Assembly: GCA_016287555.1 (NCBI GenBank)
Contig: JAEFAK010000050.1
Span: 1-10,473 of the forward strand
Length of the DNA: 10,473 nucleotides
Direction: 5' to 3'
Source: Oscillospiraceae bacterium
GTDB taxonomy: Bacteria > Bacillota > Clostridia > Oscillospirales > Oscillospiraceae
Position 1 is the stretch's first letter. Each line of letters starts with the position of its first letter. The translations under genes were made by a program, and so were the position numbers. This document shows positions 6,395 to 10,473 of the stretch, in pieces. The notes beneath the pieces are model-generated. The model was not told the DNA's origin, did no database searches, and was given only the letters and a program-made list of their open reading frames with translations.

Positions 6395-6403
6395 AATCCA
6401 CTA

Positions 6404-8044
6404 TTATTTGCGGCCGTCTCTTATCGCGTTCCTCCGGATCTTTCCGTTTATCGTCTTGGGCAGCGAGTCCACGAACTCGATGATGCGCGGGTATTTGTAA
6501 GGCGCCGTCTCGCGCTTGACGTAATTCTGGAGTTTCTTTTTCAGTTCCTCCGTCGGCTCCCAGCCGCCGTTGAGGACTATCGTCGCCTTGACGACCTGGC
6601 CGCGTATCTCGTCCGGCGCCGCCGTTACGGCGCATTCCAGTACGGCGGGATGCTCGAGCAGTACGCTCTCGACCTCGAACGGGCCGATCCTGTAGCCGCT
6701 GGACTTTATGATGTCGTCGTTCCTTCCGACGAAGAATATGTACCCGTCCTCATCGCGCCAGGCCGTGTCGCCGGTATGGTACCAGCCGTCGTGCATGGCC
6801 TCGGCGGTCTTCTCCTCATTGCGAAAGTAGCACATCATCAGCCCCTCGGGGCTCGGATCGCACCGCACGACTATCTCGCCCGTCTCGCCCGGACGGCAGG
6901 GTTCGCCGTCCGCGTTGAGCAGGTCGACGTCGTAGAGCGGCGCGGGCTTGCCTATGGACCCGGCCTTCGGGCTCGTGCCCTTCAGATTGCAGACGGTTAC
7001 GGTGGTCTCCGTCTGTCCGAAGCCCTCCATGAGGGTTATGCCCGTCGCGTCGCGCCAGCCGTAGAAGACGTCGGGGTTGAGCGGCTCGCCGGCTATGCAG
7101 CAATACTTCAGGCTGCTCAGGTCGAAGCTCGAAAGATCCTCGCGCAGGAAGAAGCGGTACATCGTCGGCGGGCAGCAGAGGGTCGTTACCTTATATTTTT
7201 CTATGACGGCAAGCATCTCGGCAGGAACGAACTTCTCGAAGTCGTACGTCAGGACGCAGGCTTCCATCATCCACTGGCCGAAGAGCTTCCCCCAGACCGC
7301 CTTGCCCCAGCCGGTGTCGGCTATGGTCAGATGCAGGCCCTCGGGGTCGACGTTCTGCCAGTGCTTGGCCGTAAAGAGATGCGAAAGGCCGTATCTGTGG
7401 TCGTGCATGACCATCTTGGGATAGCCGGACGTGCCGGAGGAGAAGTACATCAGCATCGGATCGTAGACGCTCGTCTCGCGGCGCTCGAAGACGTCGGAGG
7501 CGGCCTCGACGCCCGCGTCGAGATCGAGCCAGCCCTCTCGCGGCCCGCCGGAAGCTATCATCATCTCCAGCTCCGGGCACTCCGGCCTCGCCTCGTCGAA
7601 CGCGTCGGCAGTGTCGCCCTCGACGGTGCAGATGACGGCCTTTATGCCGCCGCTCTGGATGCGGTACACGCAGTCGTGGCGCTTGAGCATGTGCGTCGCG
7701 GGGACGAACACGGCGCCGAGCTTCATCAGGGCGGGCGTCACGTACCAGAACTGGTAGCGGCGGCGCAGCACGACGAGGACCCTGTCCCCCCTGCCTATGC
7801 CGAGGGAGGAGAGATAGTTGGCGCATTTATTGGAAAGGAGCATGATATCGCGGAACGTGAAGACGCGCTCATTGCCCTTCGTATCGCACCAGACCATGGC
7901 CTTGCGGTCGGGGTCGTTGGTCCCGATATCGTCGACGATGTCGTAGCCGAAGTTGTAGTTATCCGGATATTTGAGCCTGAAGGAACTGAGGACGCCGTTT
8001 TCGTCGAACGTCTCCTCGCAGTATCTCTCGTTGATGTTACGCAT
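6404..8044 (-). CDS. AMP-forming acyl-CoA synthetase, medium-/branched-chain type
   Basis: The enzyme activates a carboxylic acid with ATP to an acyl-adenylate, then forms the acyl-CoA. The adenylate-forming motifs are present, numbered from the ATG at 8044 (546 aa): P-loop YFSSGTSGYPK (200-210), GFGQTET (341-347), YHTGD (422-426), GRNDDIIKSSGYRIGPFEVE before the C-terminal domain, and PKTINGKIRR with the catalytic Lys at 535. The DTGWGKAVWGKLFGQW block resembles medium-chain (ACSM/Macs) enzymes rather than acetyl-CoA synthetase. From memory, the archaeal Macs of Methanosarcina acetivorans prefers small branched acids such as 2-methylbutyrate. The ATG at 8044 overlaps the regulator stop (ATGCGTAA) and has GAGAGG 9 nt upstream. 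An in-frame ATG at 8053 touches that site and is less likely. The gene is translationally coupled to the regulator and sits under the same T-box. The substrate is not determinable from sequence alone. Confidence 0.93.
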   Translation of the reverse strand: MRNINERYCEETFDENGVLSSFRLKYPDNYNFGYDIVDDIGTNDPDRKAMVWCDTKGNERVFTFRDIMLLSNKCANYLSSLGIGRGDRVLVVLRRRYQFWYVTPALMKLGAVFVPATHMLKRHDCVYRIQSGGIKAVICTVEGDTADAFDEARPECPELEMMIASGGPREGWLDLDAGVEAASDVFERRETSVYDPMLMYFSSGTSGYPKMVMHDHRYGLSHLFTAKHWQNVDPEGLHLTIADTGWGKAVWGKLFGQWMMEACVLTYDFEKFVPAEMLAVIEKYKVTTLCCPPTMYRFFLREDLSSFDLSSLKYCCIAGEPLNPDVFYGWRDATGITLMEGFGQTETTVTVCNLKGTSPKAGSIGKPAPLYDVDLLNADGEPCRPGETGEIVVRCDPSPEGLMMCYFRNEEKTAEAMHDGWYHTGDTAWRDEDGYIFFVGRNDDIIKSSGYRIGPFEVESVLLEHPAVLECAVTAAPDEIRGQVVKATIVLNGGWEPTEELKKKLQNYVKRETAPYKYPRIIEFVDSLPKTINGKIRRNAIRDGRK

Positions 8045-8618
8045 CTGCCTCATCCTCTCTCATTACGACCGCGAGGAAGGTGCACCCCTCGGGGTTCGCG
8101 GCTATCATCCCGTGCGGACGGCCGGAATCGTAGTAGACCGAGTCGCCGGCGCTGATGAGCTCCGTCTTCCCGTCGAACACGCATTTGAGCGAGCCGGAGA
8201 TTATATAGTCGAATTCCTGCCCCGCGTGCACGCTCATGGGTATCTCCGCGTGCTGCTCCTCCTCGCGGTAGGGCGCTTTGACGAGGAAGGGCTCGGATAT
8301 CTTGTCCTTGAAGTTGGCGGCGAGATGGAAATACTCGAAGCCCTCTCTGCGGCTCATGCGCAGGCCCTTGCCGCCGCGGACTATCGTATAGCCCGTCAGG
8401 TGCGGGTTCTCGCCCGTCAGAAGCTCGACGATGTCGACGCCGAAGGCCTCTGCGCAGTGATATAGGAAGCTGAAGGTAAAGTCCTCCTCGCCTCTCTCGA
8501 ACCTGAGATATTCCTCCTCCGTGACTCCCGCCGCCTCCGCGACCTCGGCGGACGTCATGCCCGTAATGTCCCTGAGCATTCTGATGCGCTGCGTTATCTC
8601 CAAAACTTTCGGTTCCAT
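8037..8618 (-). CDS. XRE-family transcriptional regulator with C-terminal cupin domain
   Basis: This 193-aa protein has an N-terminal helix-turn-helix of the XRE/Cro type (about residues 8-65; MTSAEVAEAAGVTEEEYLRFERGEED). A cupin sensor domain follows (about 120-187), with HAGQEFDYIISG (His131, Glu135) and GDSVYYDSGRPHG (His169) in the places of cupin metal or ligand residues. Such regulators usually bind a small molecule in the cupin and often control the adjacent gene. The ATG at 8618 has AAGGAGGA 7 nt upstream, directly after the T-box terminator U-run. It overlaps the acyl-CoA synthetase start by 8 nt, so the two proteins are probably made together. A plausible job is sensing the acid or acyl-CoA handled by that enzyme (inference). 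Confidence 0.93.
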   Translation of the reverse strand: MEPKVLEITQRIRMLRDITGMTSAEVAEAAGVTEEEYLRFERGEEDFTFSFLYHCAEAFGVDIVELLTGENPHLTGYTIVRGGKGLRMSRREGFEYFHLAANFKDKISEPFLVKAPYREEEQHAEIPMSVHAGQEFDYIISGSLKCVFDGKTELISAGDSVYYDSGRPHGMIAANPEGCTFLAVVMREDEADA

Positions 8619-8632
8619 TTTAGTTCCTCCTT

Positions 8633-8671
8633 AAAAAACAAATCCGTCCCATGCAAAAGCATGGGACGGAT
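8633..8671 (-). terminator. T-box intrinsic terminator
   Basis: A perfect 13-bp stem ATCCGTCCCATGC / GCATGGGACGGAT with a TTTT loop (8642-8671) is followed on the minus strand by TTGTTTTTT. Its 5' half shares CCCAU with the antiterminator, so the two folds exclude each other. The U-run ends right at the AAGGAGGA ribosome site of the regulator gene. It is the only terminator visible downstream of citrate synthase as well. Confidence 0.93.
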
Positions 8672-8913
8672 AATATCCGCGGTACCACCCATATTGCAGC
8701 GAAAAACGCCGCCTCTCTGCGAGATTCAGACAAATCTCCCGGCCTTTAACGCTGCCGCTGCGCAGACGCCTACTCGAATAATCTTTCGGGCCCGTACTCC
8801 GAAGTGATCCGCCCATGTGTTCCGCGCGTGCTCGCACCCGCCGCACGCTCTCTGTGCCGGTTCCGCACAGGGCCGTTCTTCATCAACGTATTTGCTCTTT
8901 AATTGTTTAATTG
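8633..8913 (-). promoter_or_regulatory. T-box riboswitch leader, predicted tRNA-Ile specificity (specifier AUC)
   Basis: The leader RNA of the regulator/synthetase operon carries the T-box signature GGGUGGUACCGCGG (8677-8690). Stem I has the AGAGAG bulge and a distal loop GGCGGGUGCGAGC, and the conserved CGUUA lies further downstream. Lower helix GAAG (8878-8881) pairs with CUUC (8801-8804). Above it GCCC-UGUG pairs with CACA-U-GGGC, leaving the specifier loop strand GGAUCA. Aligned with B. subtilis glyQS (GGC-A-UUCUUGAG), this gives AUC-A-CUUCGGAG, so the specifier is AUC, Ile, at 8806-8808. The bulge UGGU (8684-8687) predicts a tRNA with A73, as tRNA-Ile has. The antiterminator pairs AUGGG with CCCAU around CGGAU/AUCCG. 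Uncharged tRNA should allow read-through. T-box identity is certain; the specifier was set by eye. Confidence 0.93.
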
Positions 8914-8918
8914 GCGCT

Positions 8919-8946
8919 ATTTTAGCACTTATTCCCTATTTGTCAA
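8919..8946 (-). promoter_or_regulatory. Promoter of the T-box/regulator/acyl-CoA synthetase operon
   Basis: On the minus strand, a perfect -35 TTGACA (8941-8946) is followed after 16 nt by -10 TAAAAT (8919-8924), preceded by TGC as an extended -10. Transcription would start near 8912-8913. The -10 sits inside an inverted repeat (GCTA-AAA-TAGC). A perfect tandem 8-mer TTTAATTG TTTAATTG (8898-8913, plus strand) lies at and just after the start point, a possible operator. The -35 is only 10 nt past the citrate synthase stop. Confidence 0.85.
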
Positions 8947-8956
8947 GCATTATTTT

Positions 8957-10366
8957 TTATTTCCGCTCGAGCAGAGGAACGTACGGCACGCGCTTGTTCA
9001 TGTATCTGTACGCCGGGCGCATGATGCGGTTGCTCTCGCCCGTGACCTCCTCGATGCGGTGGGCGCACCAGCCGGCCATGCGGGCTATCGCGAACAGCGG
9101 CGTATAGAGGTCGACCGGGATGCCGAGCATCGAATACACGAAGCCGGAATACATATCGACGTTGGCGCAGATTATCTTGTCCGACTCCTTCTCGTCGAAG
9201 AACACCTCCGGCGTCAGGCGCTCGACGCTCTCGAGAAGCTCCAGCTCGTCGTCGCAGTCCTTCTGCTCGGCGACCTTGCGGGCAAACTTTTTGAGCATGA
9301 CGGCGCGCGGGTCGGACAGAGTGTAGACCGCGTGGCCCATGCCGTAGATGAGGCCGCTGCGGTCGCCCGCTTCTTTATTGAGGATGCGGCGCAGGTACGT
9401 CTTTATCTCGTCGTCGTCTTCCCAATCGCGGACGTTCTCCTTGATGTCGTTGAACATCTCCATGACTTTTTTATTCGCGCCGCCGTGCTTCGGCCCCTTC
9501 AGGGCGCCGATGGCGGCGGAAATGGCTGAGTAGATGTCCGTCCCGGTCGAGGAGAGGACGCGGCAGCTGAAGGCGCTGTTGTTGCCGCCGCCGTGCTCGG
9601 CATGGAGCACGAGGCAGAGGTCGAGAAGGCGCGCCTCGTCGTCCGTGTAGCTGTTGTCGTGTCTTATGGAATAAAGGAAATTCTCCGCAAGGCTGAGCTC
9701 CGGCTGCGGACGGTGGAGATAGAGGCTCTTATTGTCGTAATAGTGTTCCTTGACGTGGTAGGCGTTGGCGACGATGGTCGGCGTGCGCGCGATGAGGCGG
9801 ATCGCCTTGAAGAGCTCCGCCTCGAGGGTCATGTCCTCGGCGTCGCGGTCGTAGGAATAAAGCGAGAGGACGCCCCTTGCGAGCTTGTTCATGATGTCGC
9901 GGCTGGGCGCGCGGAGGATCATGTCCTCCGTAAAGCCCGTCGGCAGAGCGCTCCACTGGTTGAGCACGCTGTGTATCCTGTCGAGCTGCTCCTGGGTGGG
10001 CAGAGAGCCGAAGAGGAGCAGATAGACCGTTTCCTCGTAACCCCAGCGGTTTTCGTTGATAAAGCCGTTGATGAGGTCCTCGATGTTGATGCCTCTGTAT
10101 ATCAGACGGCCGGGCATGGGGCGGCGTTCGCCGTCGAGCATGACGTAGCCCTGGACGCTGGCGATGCGGGTGATGCCCGCGAGCACGCCGGAGCCGTCCT
10201 CGTTTCGAAGGCCACGCTTGACGCCTATCTTGGTATATTCTTTGGGCTCTATATAGTTATTGTCAGCGATCTCGTCGCGCAGGTCGGCAATGAGCTTCTC
10301 GGTCTCGGCGACCATGGATTCCTGAATGATGAGGTCGATCTTTTCTTTTCCTATAAAGTAATCCAT
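8957..10366 (-). CDS. gltA: Citrate synthase (long clostridial form)
   Basis: Citrate synthase condenses oxaloacetate and acetyl-CoA to citrate; in fermentative Clostridia this mainly feeds 2-oxoglutarate and glutamate synthesis. The 469-aa length includes an N-terminal extension of about 50 residues, mostly helical and charged, seen in clostridial forms. Active-site landmarks are LHAEHGGGNN (His258), GPKHGGAN (His294), GMGHAVYTLSDPRA (His345) and NVDMYSG (Asp404). The GHAVY reading, in place of the common bacterial GHRVY, is usual for this subgroup. The ATG at 10366 follows GGAGAG by 8 nt. No aconitase or isocitrate dehydrogenase gene is adjacent in the window. No terminator separates its stop from the T-box leader downstream. 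A 2-methylcitrate synthase role cannot be excluded, but no prp genes are seen. Confidence 0.95.
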   Translation of the reverse strand: MDYFIGKEKIDLIIQESMVAETEKLIADLRDEIADNNYIEPKEYTKIGVKRGLRNEDGSGVLAGITRIASVQGYVMLDGERRPMPGRLIYRGINIEDLINGFINENRWGYEETVYLLLFGSLPTQEQLDRIHSVLNQWSALPTGFTEDMILRAPSRDIMNKLARGVLSLYSYDRDAEDMTLEAELFKAIRLIARTPTIVANAYHVKEHYYDNKSLYLHRPQPELSLAENFLYSIRHDNSYTDDEARLLDLCLVLHAEHGGGNNSAFSCRVLSSTGTDIYSAISAAIGALKGPKHGGANKKVMEMFNDIKENVRDWEDDDEIKTYLRRILNKEAGDRSGLIYGMGHAVYTLSDPRAVMLKKFARKVAEQKDCDDELELLESVERLTPEVFFDEKESDKIICANVDMYSGFVYSMLGIPVDLYTPLFAIARMAGWCAHRIEEVTGESNRIMRPAYRYMNKRVPYVPLLERK

Positions 10367-10431
10367 CTGGTTATCTCTCCTTTCCTTGTCACTCGGCTTA
10401 CGGCGGTCGGGCGGGCGGATAGATTTTGTTT

Positions 10432-10460
10432 ATAATACTTTTTTGCGCATTAATTGTCAA
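10432..10460 (-). promoter_or_regulatory. Promoter of citrate synthase
   Basis: On the minus strand, a perfect -35 TTGACA (10455-10460) is separated by exactly 17 nt from -10 TATTAT (10432-10437), one base from consensus. Transcription would begin near 10425, leaving a leader of about 60 nt before the ATG. No T-box, palindrome or other control element was noticed in that leader. Confidence 0.85.
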
Positions 10461-10473
10461 GGCTTCCTGCAAA

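Noticed and set aside
6282..6635. Upstream extension of the 135-aa protein
   Set aside because: It overlaps the acyl-CoA synthetase in another frame. The AGGAGG site and ATG at 6281 set the start.
6650..8155. 501-aa plus-strand open frame opposite the acyl-CoA synthetase
   Set aside because: The frame is antisense to a clearly real enzyme with all its motifs. The amino-acid make-up reflects codon bias rather than selection.
8631..8846. 71-aa minus-strand frame inside the T-box leader, as a leader peptide
   Set aside because: The region is fully explained by the T-box structure. No ribosome site is visible and the frame runs through the terminator.
8919..8931. TTAGCACTT-like half-site in the T-box operon promoter as a second CIRCE
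   Set aside because: Only the left half resembles CIRCE; there is no GAGTGCTAA 9 nt later.

Overview
The window reads as about 10.5 kb of GC-rich chromosome from an anaerobic Bacillota, most likely class Clostridia. The evidence is strong AGGAGG-type ribosome binding sites, a T-box riboswitch, a perfect CIRCE/HrcA operator, a PfoR-type PTS IIC membrane protein and a long clostridial-style citrate synthase. Genus cannot be told from the sequence. All genes but one (hsp20) are on the minus strand. No insertion sequences, CRISPR arrays, tRNA or rRNA genes were seen.

Layout, left to right. (1) Positions 1-2941 hold a minus-strand run transcribed in the order PlsC-like acyltransferase with a zinc-ribbon tail, GAPDH (gap), SmpB, cyclophilin (cut by the window edge). 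Gaps are 15-43 nt and a promoter candidate lies just upstream at 2974-3002. The GAPDH lacks both residues that normally enforce NAD preference. (2) At 3010-4011 is a CPBP-family membrane protease, probably started by TTG, with its own promoter and a GC hairpin at the 5' end of its mRNA. (3) Divergent to it, on the plus strand, is a small heat-shock protein gene. It has a perfect CIRCE operator over its promoter and a 145-nt leader whose 5' end can pair with the Shine-Dalgarno region. (4) A bidirectional terminator at 4713-4744 separates hsp20 from a minus-strand pair: an unrecognised acidic 135-aa protein followed by a PfoR/PTS_EIIC_2-family membrane protein. (5) At 6404-8956 is a T-box-controlled operon: promoter, T-box leader with terminator, XRE-cupin regulator, and an AMP-forming acyl-CoA synthetase whose start overlaps the regulator's stop. 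(6) Citrate synthase (8957-10366) follows, with a consensus-like promoter.

The most interesting unit is (5). By alignment to the B. subtilis glyQS leader (from memory), the specifier codon reads AUC (Ile). The T-box bulge UGGU predicts a tRNA with A73, which fits tRNA-Ile and excludes the amino acids in the neighbouring reading frames. T-boxes usually control aminoacyl-tRNA synthetases or amino-acid synthesis and transport genes. Here one controls a DNA-binding regulator and a medium/branched-chain-type acyl-CoA synthetase. This suggests that the synthetase feeds isoleucine synthesis, for example by activating 2-methylbutyrate for reductive carboxylation to the 2-oxo acid, a route known in rumen anaerobes. 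That is an inference. Citrate synthase has no terminator of its own, so its transcripts would run into the same T-box.
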